This document shows, in pieces, positions 16,162 to 26,158 of a DNA stretch of 40,940 nt; position 1 is the first letter of the stretch; each line of letters starts with the position of its first letter. Under the pieces are notes generated by a model that was not told the origin of the DNA, did no database searches, and was given only the letters and a program-made list of their open reading frames with translations. Made by a program: the position numbers and the translations under genes. Location of the stretch: positions 1 to 40,940 of the forward strand of contig JAJPIE010000069.1 in NCBI GenBank assembly GCA_021324935.1, read 5' to 3'. Source of the stretch: Acidobacteriota bacterium. Its GTDB lineage: Bacteria > Acidobacteriota > Terriglobia > Acidiferrales > UBA7541.

Positions 16162-16975
16162 AACGCTCGCGCCTGAAGTGGCAATCGCTCCGCCGGAAAG
16201 TGCGCCAACGCCGCCGTCCACGGAAGCTTCCCACGAATCCTCCACCACCCTTTCCGAATATCTCGAATCCTTGCTCGTCACCGTAATTCTGGCGCTCTTC
16301 GGCACCACGTTCGTGGTCCAGGCCTTCAAAATTCCTTCGCCTTCGATGGAAAATACGCTGCTCGTGGGCGATCACTTGCTGGTGAATAAATTCATCTTCG
16401 GCGGGCGCGGCGCTTGGTACGACAAACTGCTTCCCTACCGCGATCTGCAGCGCGGCGACATTATCGTTTTCAAGTACCCCTATCAGGATCACCCGCACTT
16501 CGTGAAGCGCGTCATTGGCCTGCCGGGCGACCGTCTGAAAATCGTTGACCAGCAGGTTTATATCAACGGCAAGCCGCTCAATGAGCCCTACGTTGTTCAC
16601 GACCCGGCTTCCGGCTACGACCCGCAGAACTACACCTTTCCCCCGCCGGGCAATCAGCTCTTTGTGCCGCCCGTACAGCCGGAATGGGCTCACGATATTC
16701 ACAAATATATCCAGGGCGACGAACTCGTGATTCCGTCCGGCAAATATTTCGCCATGGGAGACAACCGCGACCACAGTTCCGACAGCCGTTATTGGGGCTT
16801 CGTCGATCGCCACGCCATCATGGGCCGGCCCTTCCTTATTTACTGGTCGGTCGAAGCCAACACCAGCGATTACGCGGATTCCTCCTTCGTCCAGCGCGTC
16901 TACGGCGTCTTCGAGACCTTGCTGCATCTCCCTTCGCGCACGCGCTGGACCCGCATGCTGCACACCGTGCATTAG
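16151..16975 (+). CDS. lepB: Signal peptidase I
   Basis: A 274-residue membrane-bound protease that removes signal peptides from exported proteins, presumably including many encoded in this window. A Pro/Ser/Glu-rich cytosolic N-terminus of about 35 residues leads to one membrane helix (LLVTVILALFGTTFVVQAF). Next comes the catalytic Ser65 in IPSPSMENTLLVGDHLLV, then general base Lys119 in HPHFVKRVIGLPGD, then GDNRDHSSDSRYWGFV. The Ser-Lys dyad is intact. An insertion of about 40 residues between the Lys box and the GDNRD box (NYTFPPPGNQLF to YIQGDELVIPSG) is larger than in Escherichia coli-independent short forms. ATG 16151 overlaps the end of rnc; an in-frame TTG at 16130 is a less likely start. 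Confidence 0.96.
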   Translation: MPDETLAPEVAIAPPESAPTPPSTEASHESSTTLSEYLESLLVTVILALFGTTFVVQAFKIPSPSMENTLLVGDHLLVNKFIFGGRGAWYDKLLPYRDLQRGDIIVFKYPYQDHPHFVKRVIGLPGDRLKIVDQQVYINGKPLNEPYVVHDPASGYDPQNYTFPPPGNQLFVPPVQPEWAHDIHKYIQGDELVIPSGKYFAMGDNRDHSSDSRYWGFVDRHAIMGRPFLIYWSVEANTSDYADSSFVQRVYGVFETLLHLPSRTRWTRMLHTVH

Positions 16976-17033
16976 CATTTCCTGTGCCGCTGCCCCTGTC
17001 ATTTCCCCCTCGGTTTTGAGAAACTTCAACGGC

Positions 17034-19697
17034 ATGGCTCGCGTCCGAACTTACGCAAAATGGCTTGCTCTTGTGATTGTGCTGCTGGTGGCGGCGCAGT
17101 CCGCGTCACCCTACATGCTCCGGAATCGCCGCGTGCGCACCTACCTGCTGGATCACTTGGAAAAATCCTTCGGCCGCCGCGTGGAGGCGCAGGATTTTTC
17201 CATGAACCTGCTTCCCTTCCCGGAAATGGAGATGGACGGCGTAACCATCGCGGAAGATCCCGCCTTCGGCCGCGAATATTTTCTCCGCGCCGATCGCCTG
17301 ACGGCCGGAGTGCGCTGGCTGGGGCTGCTGCGCGGGCACTTTGACTTCGGCACGATCTCGTTGTCGCGGCCCAGCTTGATCCTGGTTCGCAATGAACAGG
17401 GGCGCTGGAATCTGCAGGGCTGGCTTCCGCCGGCGGGACAGTATTCCAGGCCCGCTGGCGTTTTCTACGGGCCGCGGCGCGACGCGGAAAGCGCGAATCA
17501 TCTTCAGAAAATCGAGTTTGACGAAGGCCGCATCAATTTCAAGACCGGTGACGAGAAACGCCCCTTCGCATTCATCGGCGTTTCCGGCAGCGTTGAGCAG
17601 ACCGGGCCCGGCCGCTGGCAATTGCGCCTGGAGGCGCAACCCTGGCGCAGCGGCGTGGCCCTGCAATCCACCGGCACTATTCAAGTGCGCGGCGAAGTGG
17701 CGGGAACTTCCGCGCGCTTGCAGCCTGCCGAAATTCAAGTGCATTGGGAAAAGGCCTCGCTGGCGGATCTTTTCCGCCTGACCAGCGGCTACGATTTCGG
17801 CGTGCGCGGCGATTTCGCGCTCGACGGAAACGCCAGCGTCGGCAAGCCCGAACCGGGCAAACCTGCCATTCCCGGCATCTGGAAATTCACCCTGCACGCC
17901 CGCGCCGCTCGTATTCATCGCTGGGATCTGATCGAGCGCGGCGACAACCCCGGCCTGAGCCTGCATCTGATCGGCCTCTGGGACGTGGCCGCCGGCGAAG
18001 CGCATGCGGAAACCGCAGCGCTCGATCTGCCACGCTCCCACTTTGAAGGCTCCGCTTCGTTGAGAACCGCGGGCATGTCCGAATGGGCGGCGCAAGTAAA
18101 GGACGCAGGCATTCAGGCCACGGATGTGCTCGCCTGGTATCGCGCCTTTCAACCGGACGTGGCCGAGTCCGTGTCCGCCCGCCAGTTTTTCAAGGCGCGC
18201 TTCGCCTTGCACGGCCGCCCGCTGGCCTGGGACGACGCGGAAATCTCCAGTGACGGTGGCGAGCTGGCCCTGCCCGGCTTTGCGAAACCCGTGCGCATCG
18301 GCTCCGTGCAGGGAAACACCTCGAAGAATCATTTTCAGCTTTTGCCCGTGCGTATTTTTCTGGATGGAGTGGAGAAAGAACGTGGAACAACGGCGAAGCC
18401 CGCAAAAACAAACTCCAACACGGAAAGCGTGCCGACGGCGCAAGACCAGATCGAGCTGCGTTTTGTGCAGGATTTTCGTGAGCCCTCGCGAACTTTATCC
18501 GCCGCCGGGCGCTTGCGCGATGCCAATTCCCTTTTCAAAGCCGCAGCTGCATTTGGACTTCCTCTCAACGCCGGATGGGAGCTGACCGGCGGCGCCGCCG
18601 GCATGTTCGAACGCACCTGGAATACTGCGGAACGATCCAATCGCTGGACCGGAAGCGTCTCTCTGAGCAAGGCGCAACTCCAAGCCGCGGGTTTGAATTT
18701 TCCGCTGCAATTGGAAGAAGTTCGCGTCGCGTGGACTCCGGACGCGCGGAACGTCTCGATCACTCGCGCGGATGCCTTCGGCGCTGCCTGGACCGGCACG
18801 ATCGAGGAACATCTGCCGGCGGAGGAGGCCAGTGCGCAGCAATGGGGATTCCAGCTCCATGCCAACCACCTCGACGCCAAGGATCTCGACTTGTGGTTTG
18901 GTCCCCGCTCGCGTCCCAACTGGCTGCAGCGGCTGCTTCCTTCCCTGCTGGGCAGATCGCAGACCTCCGCGAAACCCAGCGAATTGCTGCGCCGCATTTC
19001 CGCCGAAGGCGACGTCACGGCCGATTCGATGGCCATTGAAAAAGTGAAGCTCAGCAATCCGCGCGCTCATCTCGTTTTCCGGGATTTACATCTCGAAGTG
19101 AAAGATGCCAGCGCCGATTGGGCGGGCGGCAAGGTGCTCGGAAACCTGACCGCGGTCTTTTCTGAGCCTCCGCAATATGAAATTTCCGTAGAGGTCGACC
19201 ATGCCAACCTTTCGCAATTTCCCTGGGGAGCGCGTTGGACGGATCGGTGGAGCGGCACCGCCTCGGGCAGTGTACGCTTGAAGACTGCTGGCGTAGGCCG
19301 CGAAGCGCTGCTCGGCCATTTGACTGGAGACGCCGAGGTGCATCTGAAATCGCCGGAGCTCCATGGTTGGGACGTTCCCGCAAGCCTCGACACAGGCACC
19401 GTACACACAGGCAATTCGCGCTGGGCCACCGGCGGCGGCACGTTCACGATCCAGGATCGGACGGTGCACTTCGTCGGATTGGAACTGGAAGATCCAAAAG
19501 AGAGATTAAAGCTCACCGGAAACTTCGATTTCGCGCAGAATCTATCCTTGAATTTTTCTCGTGAAGCCGCTGCCGAGCGCAAGACCAAATCGGCGATGCC
19601 GCCGCGCAAATTTGTCCTGGCGGGTCCCATGGAGACGCCGGTCGCTTCGATATCGGCTGCTCCCGCAGCCAGGCCGGAACGCGGGAAGGAACAATAA
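17034..19697 (+). CDS. AsmA-like inner-membrane/periplasmic protein
   Basis: An 887-residue AsmA-family protein. An N-terminal membrane anchor (WLALVIVLLVAAQSASPYML) is followed by the hallmark start of the family (RRVRTYLLDHLEKSFGRRVEAQDFSMNLLPFPEMEMDGVTIAE), long beta-rich repeats, and a C-terminal region (GDAEVHLKSPELHG, FTIQDRTVHFVGLELEDPKERLKLTGNFDFAQNLSL) typical of AsmA C-terminal domains. Members of this family are bridge-like proteins that affect lipid transport and outer-membrane assembly; the specific role here is unknown. ATG 17034 is preferred to an in-frame TTG at 17016 because it directly precedes the basic residues before the anchor. The gene lies 58 nt after lepB and 21 nt before the S9 peptidase gene. 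Confidence 0.9.
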   Translation: MARVRTYAKWLALVIVLLVAAQSASPYMLRNRRVRTYLLDHLEKSFGRRVEAQDFSMNLLPFPEMEMDGVTIAEDPAFGREYFLRADRLTAGVRWLGLLRGHFDFGTISLSRPSLILVRNEQGRWNLQGWLPPAGQYSRPAGVFYGPRRDAESANHLQKIEFDEGRINFKTGDEKRPFAFIGVSGSVEQTGPGRWQLRLEAQPWRSGVALQSTGTIQVRGEVAGTSARLQPAEIQVHWEKASLADLFRLTSGYDFGVRGDFALDGNASVGKPEPGKPAIPGIWKFTLHARAARIHRWDLIERGDNPGLSLHLIGLWDVAAGEAHAETAALDLPRSHFEGSASLRTAGMSEWAAQVKDAGIQATDVLAWYRAFQPDVAESVSARQFFKARFALHGRPLAWDDAEISSDGGELALPGFAKPVRIGSVQGNTSKNHFQLLPVRIFLDGVEKERGTTAKPAKTNSNTESVPTAQDQIELRFVQDFREPSRTLSAAGRLRDANSLFKAAAAFGLPLNAGWELTGGAAGMFERTWNTAERSNRWTGSVSLSKAQLQAAGLNFPLQLEEVRVAWTPDARNVSITRADAFGAAWTGTIEEHLPAEEASAQQWGFQLHANHLDAKDLDLWFGPRSRPNWLQRLLPSLLGRSQTSAKPSELLRRISAEGDVTADSMAIEKVKLSNPRAHLVFRDLHLEVKDASADWAGGKVLGNLTAVFSEPPQYEISVEVDHANLSQFPWGARWTDRWSGTASGSVRLKTAGVGREALLGHLTGDAEVHLKSPELHGWDVPASLDTGTVHTGNSRWATGGGTFTIQDRTVHFVGLELEDPKERLKLTGNFDFAQNLSLNFSREAAAERKTKSAMPPRKFVLAGPMETPVASISAAPAARPERGKEQ

Positions 19698-19718
19698 TTT
19701 TGTGTTCGGAGGATTACC

Positions 19719-21827
19719 TTGAACAGCAAATTTTTCCGCATCTCGATCGGCTCCTTGTTCCTTGCCGTCTTTTTCGTGAGCTCCCCGCACGCGCAGCAGT
19801 CTTTCTCGCTGGAGCAAATCCTTTCGGCTCCGTTCCTCGGCGACATGACGACCCTGAAGTCGGGACACCGCTTGGCCTGGACGCAGGTCGAGCGGGGCCG
19901 CTGGAACATCTGGGTTGCTGAAGGGCCGTCGTTCACCGCGCGCCAACTGACGAATTACACGCAGGATGACGGGGGCGAACTCGCCGAACTGAAATTTCTT
20001 CCCGGCGGCGCGGGTATTGTCTACGTCCGCGGTGTGGGAAAAAATTCCGCCGGCGAGTATGCGAATCCCACCAGCAATCCTGGGGGCGCGGAGCAGGACG
20101 TGTGGATCGTTTCCTGGGACGCAACCGTGCCGCGAAAAATCGACGCGGGCAGTGAACCGCAGGTTTCTTCGGTGGGAATCGTCGCGTATGAAAAGGGCGG
20201 CCAGGTGTGGGTGGCGAGCGCGGCGGGCGAGGATAAGCCCGTGCAACTCGTCATTCGCGGCCGCAATACGCCGCTCGGCTGGTCGCCGGACGGCAAGCGC
20301 CTGCTGATTTATTCCGGGCGCGGGGACCACAGTTTCATTTGCATTTATGACGCGGAACAAAAATCCGTCAAGTATGTCGCACCGTCAGTGGACTGGGATT
20401 CCGACGCGGTCTGGTCGCTCGACGGCAAGCACATCGCCTTTGTGCGGCAGCCGGCGGTTCCCCGCGACACTCCCACGGGATATTTCATCGAGCCAGATCG
20501 GCCTAAACCCTGGGCCATCTGGGTGGCCGAACCCAATGGGGCCAGCGCACACGAAATCTGGCGCAGCAGCAACACGCTGCAAGGCTCCTACTCTTTCATG
20601 GCCCAGGATACCGGCGGGGGCGTGCTGAACTGGGCCGCCGGAGATACTTTGTTGATGTCCAGCGAAGAGGACGGCTGGCAACACCTCTATGCCTTGCCCA
20701 TCTCCGGCGGCTCCCCAAAACTTCTGACGCCCGGAAGCTGTGAAGTCGAACAATGGTCGCTTTCCGCCGGCGGCTCGTCCGTGATCTATAACTCGAATTG
20801 TGGCGACGTGGACCGCCGCCATTTATGGACGGCTCATTTGCCGGACGGCACACCGCAGCAGATCACCAAGGGCGATTCCATCGAATGGGGCGGCCGCTTC
20901 GTAGGGGACACGAATTTGATCGCATACATCCGCTCCGACGCCAGGCACTTTGGCATTCCATTGGTCCAAAACGCCGATCCTGGCGCTCACGCCTCGCCGC
21001 TGCTGGACGCCGCGAAGTTTAAGGATTTTCCGGTGAACGCGCTGGTCACGCCGCAGCCGGTCACCTTCCGCTCCGGCGATAGCCTGGAAATTCACGGCCA
21101 GCTATTCCTCCCGGCGGATCTGCGCGCGGGCGGGAAGCGGCCGGCGCTGCTGTTTCTTCACGGCGGCCCCATTCGTCAGATGCTTCTGGGCTGGCACTAC
21201 ATGCGCTACTACTTTAACGACTACGGCATGAACCAATACCTGGCCAATCGCGGCTACATCGTGCTGTCCGTCAACTATCGCAGCGGCATCGGCTATGGAC
21301 GCGCATTTCGTCAGGCGCCAGGGCGCGCGGCACGCGGTGCCACGGAATATCAGGACGTGCTGGCGGCCGGAAAATACCTGCAGAGTCGCACCGACGTCGA
21401 CCCGAAGCGCGTCGGTCTTTGGGGCGGGAGCTATGGCGGGCTGATGACCGCCATGGGCCTCGCCCGAAACTCGGACGTGTTCGCCGCGGGCGTGGACATT
21501 CACGGCGTGCACGACTGGCCCACGGACAATTGGGAGGGCAAAAATATTTCTCCGGAACTCACCAAGCTGGCCCATGAATCCTCGCCTGTCGCGGCTGTGG
21601 ACACCTGGAAATCTCCGGTGCTTTTCATCCACGGCGACGACGACCGCAATGTCATGTTCTCGCAGACAGTCGACTTGGTGGCGCGCCTGCGTCCGCGCGG
21701 TGTCCACGTCGAACAGCTCGTAATCCCCGACGAAATTCACGATTTTCTGCTCTATAGCACCTGGCTGCACGGCTACCAGGCCAACGTTGAATTTTTCGAC
21801 CGGCAGTTTGCATGGCCGCCGAAATAG
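19719..21827 (+). CDS. Exported S9-family prolyl oligopeptidase-like peptidase
   Basis: A 702-residue secreted serine peptidase of the dipeptidyl-peptidase IV/acylaminoacyl-peptidase type. Signal peptide (FFRISIGSLFLAVFFVSSPHAQ), then a beta-propeller of PD40/WD40-like blades (residues about 40-420: GWSPDGKRLLIYSG, VWSLDGKHIAFVRQ), then an alpha/beta hydrolase domain from about 450. The catalytic triad is Ser571 in GLWGGSYGG, Asp642 in IHGDDDRNVM and His674 in PDEIHDF; all are intact. The start is TTG 19719, supported by GGAGGA 5 nt upstream and by the signal peptide. It probably degrades peptides in the periplasm for nutrient use. The stop overlaps the next gene by 16 nt, so the pair is coupled. 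Confidence 0.95.
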   Translation: MNSKFFRISIGSLFLAVFFVSSPHAQQSFSLEQILSAPFLGDMTTLKSGHRLAWTQVERGRWNIWVAEGPSFTARQLTNYTQDDGGELAELKFLPGGAGIVYVRGVGKNSAGEYANPTSNPGGAEQDVWIVSWDATVPRKIDAGSEPQVSSVGIVAYEKGGQVWVASAAGEDKPVQLVIRGRNTPLGWSPDGKRLLIYSGRGDHSFICIYDAEQKSVKYVAPSVDWDSDAVWSLDGKHIAFVRQPAVPRDTPTGYFIEPDRPKPWAIWVAEPNGASAHEIWRSSNTLQGSYSFMAQDTGGGVLNWAAGDTLLMSSEEDGWQHLYALPISGGSPKLLTPGSCEVEQWSLSAGGSSVIYNSNCGDVDRRHLWTAHLPDGTPQQITKGDSIEWGGRFVGDTNLIAYIRSDARHFGIPLVQNADPGAHASPLLDAAKFKDFPVNALVTPQPVTFRSGDSLEIHGQLFLPADLRAGGKRPALLFLHGGPIRQMLLGWHYMRYYFNDYGMNQYLANRGYIVLSVNYRSGIGYGRAFRQAPGRAARGATEYQDVLAAGKYLQSRTDVDPKRVGLWGGSYGGLMTAMGLARNSDVFAAGVDIHGVHDWPTDNWEGKNISPELTKLAHESSPVAAVDTWKSPVLFIHGDDDRNVMFSQTVDLVARLRPRGVHVEQLVIPDEIHDFLLYSTWLHGYQANVEFFDRQFAWPPK

Positions 21828-22762
21828 TTCAATCTCATTTCGCCGACAGCTTGTGGCGGAGCTCCGGCTCCGTCGCGGCTGGCTGCCTGGCGATCCTGCT
21901 GCTGTGCGCCGGTGTCTTGTATGCCGGCGCTCGCCGCACTTTCATCCCCAAACTCCAGCGCGGGGAAACATTTCAATACGAAGTTCACGGCCGCGTGGAA
22001 CGCAAAGTGAAAACCGAAAGCCGCGTTTCCAGCACGCGCGGGCCGCAGGATCTGCAAGGTGACCTATCCAGCAGGATTCGCCTCTCCGTTCTCGAAGTCC
22101 GCGCCGCCAAACCTCAGCCATGGGTTTCCGTCCAGATCGAACTTTCCCCCGGCCCGGATGTGCCGAATCCTCGCGCCGACACGAAGATCTGGAAGGTCGC
22201 ATTCGACATTCTTAACCGCGGGCAGCTTGGGAACATTGCCGGCCTCGATGCCCTTTCGCCGGAACAACGCCTGCTTTGGCAGTTTTGGGTGGCGCGCTTC
22301 GCCTTCGGCTGGACGCTGCCTGCCGACGGCATGAAACCCGGTGAAAAGTGGAAATACGAGGATCCCGAGCTGGATACCTCGCTGATCGCCGATCTCATCT
22401 GGGAGCGCGAAATCACCTACGTGCGGGACGACAAATGCCCGGTGCTTCCGGTGGAGGCCTGCGCGGTCTTCATCACGCAATCCGCGTTGAAGCAGAAATC
22501 TTCCATTAAGGATTCCACACCGGAAGATTTTCGCCTCCATCAACTGAAAACCTTCGGCACCGCCAAGGGCCAAAACCAGGTGATTACTTACGTTTCGCGG
22601 AAAACCGGCTTGGTGCTTCGCGCCAGCGAGGATGCGCAACAAAGCATGGACGTCACGGTGATGAAAACCGACGGCACCAACGGCGTCCATTACGATATAG
22701 ACGCCACCAGCCATCTGGAGACCCTCTTCGTGCCAAATTCCCTGCCCGCTTCCTCCCATTAG
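21812..22762 (+). CDS. Membrane-anchored exported protein of unknown function
   Basis: A 316-residue protein with one N-terminal hydrophobic segment (SVAAGCLAILLLCAGVLYAGA, about residues 19-40), which may be an uncleaved anchor because 18 hydrophilic residues precede it. The mature region begins with FIPKLQRGETFQYEVHGRVERKVKTES and contains LPADGMKPGEKWKYEDPE and ITYVSRKTGLVLRASEDAQQSMDVTV. This pattern of a repeated bulk beta fold resembles acidobacterial secreted proteins in which a lipid-binding LolA-like barrel is suspected, but I do not recognise a named family. The start overlaps the S9 peptidase stop by 16 nt. It is the last gene of the plus-strand run before uvrB, which has its own promoter. 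Confidence 0.75.
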   Translation: MAAEIVQSHFADSLWRSSGSVAAGCLAILLLCAGVLYAGARRTFIPKLQRGETFQYEVHGRVERKVKTESRVSSTRGPQDLQGDLSSRIRLSVLEVRAAKPQPWVSVQIELSPGPDVPNPRADTKIWKVAFDILNRGQLGNIAGLDALSPEQRLLWQFWVARFAFGWTLPADGMKPGEKWKYEDPELDTSLIADLIWEREITYVRDDKCPVLPVEACAVFITQSALKQKSSIKDSTPEDFRLHQLKTFGTAKGQNQVITYVSRKTGLVLRASEDAQQSMDVTVMKTDGTNGVHYDIDATSHLETLFVPNSLPASSH

Positions 22763-22793
22763 CGCGCTCGAAACTCCTGCCTGCCACTCGCGC

Positions 22794-22799
22794 TATAAT
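22794..22799 (+). promoter_or_regulatory. uvrB -10 element
   Basis: A perfect TATAAT 44 nt upstream of the uvrB start; the -35 region (around 22771) is weak. No LexA-like palindrome is evident next to it. A good ribosome-binding site (AGGAGA) precedes the ATG. Confidence 0.6.
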
Positions 22800-22843
22800 G
22801 GGCGTTTACCCGTTGCCCCGAAAACCCGCAGGAGACCCCAACG

Positions 22844-24883
22844 ATGGAATTCAAGCTGCGCAGCAACTATCAGCCTCGCGGTGACCAGCCCGCCGCCATC
22901 GACCAGCTCACGCGCGGACTCGAAGCCGGCGACAAGCACCAGGTCCTGCTCGGCGTCACCGGCTCCGGCAAGACCTTCACCATGGCCAAAGTGATCGTAC
23001 AGCTCAATCGCCCCGCGCTCGTGCTGGCGCACAACAAAACGCTCGCCGCGCAGCTCTATCACGAGTTCAAGGGCTTCTTCCCCGACAATGCCGTCGAATA
23101 TTTCGTCAGCTATTACGATTACTACCAGCCGGAAGCCTACGTTCCCGCCGCCGACATTTACATCGAAAAAGAAGCTACCATCAACGACGAGCTCGACAAG
23201 CTGCGCATGAGCGCCACGCGATCGCTCTTCGAACGCCGCGACGTCATCGTGGTCGCTTCGGTCTCCTGCATCTACGGCATCGGCTCGCCGGAAGCTTATT
23301 ACGGCATGCTGGTGATGCTCGAGCGCGGCCAGCAGATTTCCCGCGAAGCCATGCTGCGCCGCTTCGTTGACATTCTGTATGAACGCAGTGAGGACCTTCG
23401 CCGCGGCAGTTTCCGCGTGCGCGGCGACATCATTGAAATCTACCCGACCTACGAAGACAACGCCTACCGCATCGAAATGTGGGGCGACCAGATCGACAAG
23501 CTGCGACAGATCGATCCGCTGACCGGGGAAATTCGCGCCGGCCAGGAAGATCTCTCGCGCGTCCCGGTATACCCCAAAACGCACTATGTGATGCCGCAGG
23601 AGCAACGCGACCGCGCCATCCTCGGCATCCAGGAAGAGCTCGGCTGGTGGAAGAAAGAACTCGAAAAACAGGGCAAATTCGTCGAGGCGCAGCGCCTGGT
23701 GCAGCGCACCATGTTCGACATCGAAATGATGCGCACCATCGGCTACTGCCATGGCGTCGAAAACTATTCACGGCATCTCAGTGGCCGCTTGCCCGGCGAA
23801 GCGCCCCCGACCCTGCTCGATTACGTGCCACAGGATTATCTGCTCTTCATCGACGAATCGCACGTCACCGTGCCGCAGGTGCGCGGCATGTTCCATGGCG
23901 ACCGCTCGCGCAAGCAAACGCTGGTGGATTATGGATTCCGTATGCCGTCGGCGCTGGACAATCGCCCGCTCACCTTCGAAGAGTTCGAGCATCGCGTCAA
24001 TCAGGCCATCTACGTTTCGGCGACTCCCGGCCCCTACGAACTCACCAAATCCGGCGGCGCTTTTGTCGAACAGGTGATTCGCCCAACGGGCCTGGTCGAT
24101 CCGGAAGTGGAAATTCGTCCCGTCAAAGGCCAGGTGGACGATTTATTGGAGCAGATTCGCGTCCGCTCGGAGAACAACGAGCGCGTGTTGGTCACCACTT
24201 TGACCAAACGCATGGCCGAAGACCTGAGCGAATATTTTTCGGAAATTCGCGTGCGCTGCCGCTATCTGCATTCGGAAGTGGAGACGCTCGACCGCATCAA
24301 GATTTTGCGCGACCTGCGTCGCGGCGAATTTGACGTGCTCATCGGCATCAACCTGCTCCGCGAAGGCCTCGACCTTCCCGAAGTCTCGCTCGTTGCGATT
24401 CTCGATGCGGATAAGGAAGGCTTTCTTCGCAGCACCACTTCGCTGATTCAGACCATCGGCCGCTGCGCGCGCCACGCCGAGGGCCGCGCCATTCTTTACG
24501 CAGACCGCCGCACCGATTCGATGAACGAAGCCATCAGCGAAACCAATCGCCGCCGCGCCAAGCAGATTTCCTATAACAAGGAAAACAACATCACCCCGCA
24601 ATCGATCATCAAGGGTGTGGACATGGAACTTGCGCACATCGTCGAAGCCGATTACGTCACCGTGCCGCTCGATACCGCTGGCATCGATGCCGCCGCGGCC
24701 AATGTCCGCAACGAAGCGCAGCTTGCCGAGCTCCTGAAGCAGCTTGAAACCCAGATGCGCGAATCCGCCAAGAAGTTCGAATTCGAAAAGGCCGCCCAGC
24801 TCCGTGACCGCATCAAGGCCCTCAAGCAGCAAGACCTCTCCGGCATGTTCGGAAAAGAAGAAGGCGCAGCCGCAGCCACGTAG
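22844..24883 (+). CDS. uvrB: Excinuclease ABC subunit B
   Basis: A 679-residue full-length UvrB, the damage-verifying helicase-like subunit of nucleotide excision repair that loads onto DNA with UvrA and recruits UvrC. Walker A GVTGSGKT ends at Thr44. The damage-probing beta-hairpin region [20 protein letters not shown] is intact, as are the DESHV box, the helicase motifs [26 protein letters not shown] and [15 protein letters not shown], and the C-terminal UVR motif ([19 protein letters not shown]) that contacts UvrC. It starts at ATG 22844 with AGGAGA upstream and is probably monocistronic; a palindromic repeat lies just after the stop. Confidence 0.99.
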   Translation: MEFKLRSNYQPRGDQPAAIDQLTRGLEAGDKHQVLLGVTGSGKTFTMAKVIVQLNRPALVLAHNKTLAAQLYHEFKGFFPDNAVEYFVSYYDYYQPEAYVPAADIYIEKEATINDELDKLRMSATRSLFERRDVIVVASVSCIYGIGSPEAYYGMLVMLERGQQISREAMLRRFVDILYERSEDLRRGSFRVRGDIIEIYPTYEDNAYRIEMWGDQIDKLRQIDPLTGEIRAGQEDLSRVPVYPKTHYVMPQEQRDRAILGIQEELGWWKKELEKQGKFVEAQRLVQRTMFDIEMMRTIGYCHGVENYSRHLSGRLPGEAPPTLLDYVPQDYLLFIDESHVTVPQVRGMFHGDRSRKQTLVDYGFRMPSALDNRPLTFEEFEHRVNQAIYVSATPGPYELTKSGGAFVEQVIRPTGLVDPEVEIRPVKGQVDDLLEQIRVRSENNERVLVTTLTKRMAEDLSEYFSEIRVRCRYLHSEVETLDRIKILRDLRRGEFDVLIGINLLREGLDLPEVSLVAILDADKEGFLRSTTSLIQTIGRCARHAEGRAILYADRRTDSMNEAISETNRRRAKQISYNKENNITPQSIIKGVDMELAHIVEADYVTVPLDTAGIDAAAANVRNEAQLAELLKQLETQMRESAKKFEFEKAAQLRDRIKALKQQDLSGMFGKEEGAAAAT

Positions 24884-24890
24884 CTCGAAA

Positions 24891-24945
24891 GTAGCGCCGT
24901 CATCTTGGCGGACAGCGTCCTGTCCCGCAGCATATAAGCGCTACC
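24891..24945. repeat. Palindromic intergenic repeat, copy 1
   Basis: Outer arms GTAGCGC (24891-24897) and GCGCTAC (24938-24944) enclose an inner 6-bp stem GGACAG/CTGTCC (24910-24915, 24920-24925). It shares the 5' segment GTAGCGCC-nn-CATCTTG-GCGG and the closing CTACC with the element at 29826-29881. It lies between the convergent uvrB and glycosyltransferase genes and could also act as a terminator for either. Confidence 0.6.
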
Positions 24946-24961
24946 AAAGGATCGCAATGAA

Positions 24962-26116
24962 TCACACCAAGCCGCGGCGCAAATCTTCCAGTTTGTAAAA
25001 CGTTCCGCGCCAATAGATGCCGCCCTGCTTCAGCGTAAGGAGCGTGGACCGTAACAGGATGTAGGCAAACAACGTGGCGCCCAGCGGCAAGGTGAGGCAA
25101 TAAAGCGGCGGCACGCGCATCACGAGGTCTCCGCCAAGGTGAAAAAAAAGCGCGATCACCACCGCGATACCCGCCAACAGGCGCATCCGACCGCTGCCGA
25201 GGAGCAGACCCAGGAATGGAAGTACATTAAAAATCAGCAGCGCCGCGATCTGCATCGCCGCGGTCACGCCGCTGAATTGGGCGCCGGCAAAAAAATTCTT
25301 CTCCAACCCGCGCACCAGGTTTCCCAGCCCCAAATGCCATTCCACGGAAACCGCGTCCTGTGCCACCGCGACGCCGGAGCGGAATCCTGCCTGCTTCACC
25401 AGTTTCCCCAGCTTCATGTCGTCGATCACTTCCATCGCCAGCCGCTGGTGCGTACCGCAGGCCTCGTAGACTCCGCGCTTCAGCATCTGAAACGCACCTA
25501 CACCAACATACGCGCGCGAATTCGGATTGCTCACCTGGTAGGGATCCACGGCCAGTTGAAATCCCATGCCGAAAAACGAAATCAGCACCGTGTCCCAAAA
25601 CCCGCTGCGCTCCACGTCGCCCAGCAGCGCCAGGTGGTCCATGTTTCGCTCGCGCACCAACCCCATCACCCGGCGGAGCGCATCCGGCTGAAACGTTACG
25701 TCAGCATCCGTAAACACCAGCCACTCACCGCTCGACGCTTCATACGCCTTCTGCAGCGCGTGTGGCTTCCCGAGCCATCCTGCCGGCAACTCTCGCACAC
25801 GCACGACGCGAAGCTGCGGATGATTCATGGCAAATTCATCCAAAATCCGGCCCGTTGCATCCGCCGAACGGTCGTCCACGGCCACGATTTCGAGACTCGG
25901 ATAGTCGATCGCCACCATGGTGGCCAGCGCGCGCGGCAATTTTTGTTCTTCATCGCGAGCCGCAAAGAGCAGCGAAACTCGCGGACAATCGGCATCCTCC
26001 AGCGGCGCATAGTCCTTCAGCCACGGCAGGCGCGCCGCGCCATACGCCACTTTCAAACCGTAGGTCATCCAGAAAATTGCGATGAGTCCGAAGAGAGCGA
26101 TCCAGAAGAGTTGCAT
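24962..26116 (-). CDS. Family 2 glycosyltransferase, membrane-bound
   Basis: A 384-residue GT2 enzyme that would transfer a sugar from a nucleotide donor to a lipid or polysaccharide acceptor at the inner membrane. One N-terminal helix (LFWIALFGLIAIFWMTYGL) is followed by the GT-A domain: VSLLFAARDEEQKLPRAL, Asp81/Asp82 in VAVDDRSADAT, the metal-binding DAD (137-139) in LVFTDADVTF, GVGAFQMLKRGVYEACGTH and the acceptor-side MEVIDDMKLGKL. Three or more helices follow (IAALLIFNVLPFLGLLLG onwards). The arrangement resembles HpnB/CrtQ-like transferases of hopanoid or carotenoid loci, but no such genes are nearby. The start ATG 26116 is 42 bp from the divergent DUF2520 gene. Confidence 0.9.
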   Translation of the reverse strand: MQLFWIALFGLIAIFWMTYGLKVAYGAARLPWLKDYAPLEDADCPRVSLLFAARDEEQKLPRALATMVAIDYPSLEIVAVDDRSADATGRILDEFAMNHPQLRVVRVRELPAGWLGKPHALQKAYEASSGEWLVFTDADVTFQPDALRRVMGLVRERNMDHLALLGDVERSGFWDTVLISFFGMGFQLAVDPYQVSNPNSRAYVGVGAFQMLKRGVYEACGTHQRLAMEVIDDMKLGKLVKQAGFRSGVAVAQDAVSVEWHLGLGNLVRGLEKNFFAGAQFSGVTAAMQIAALLIFNVLPFLGLLLGSGRMRLLAGIAVVIALFFHLGGDLVMRVPPLYCLTLPLGATLFAYILLRSTLLTLKQGGIYWRGTFYKLEDLRRGLV

Positions 26117-26121
26117 GCGAA

Positions 26122-26151
26122 TTGGAGTCGAAAGCCAGCCTCGGTTATCCT
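26122..26151 (+). promoter_or_regulatory. Candidate leaderless promoter of the DUF2520 gene
   Basis: TTGGAG at 26122-26127, an 18-nt spacer and TATCCT at 26146-26151, ending 7 nt before ATG 26159. No Shine-Dalgarno lies between. Confidence 0.5.
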
Positions 26152-26158
26152 AACATGG

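Noticed and set aside
25139..26158. An upstream extension of the DUF2520 frame by 340 codons.
   Set aside because: It lies antisense to the glycosyltransferase gene, which has clear GT2 motifs, and the Rossmann strand begins only after ATG 26159.
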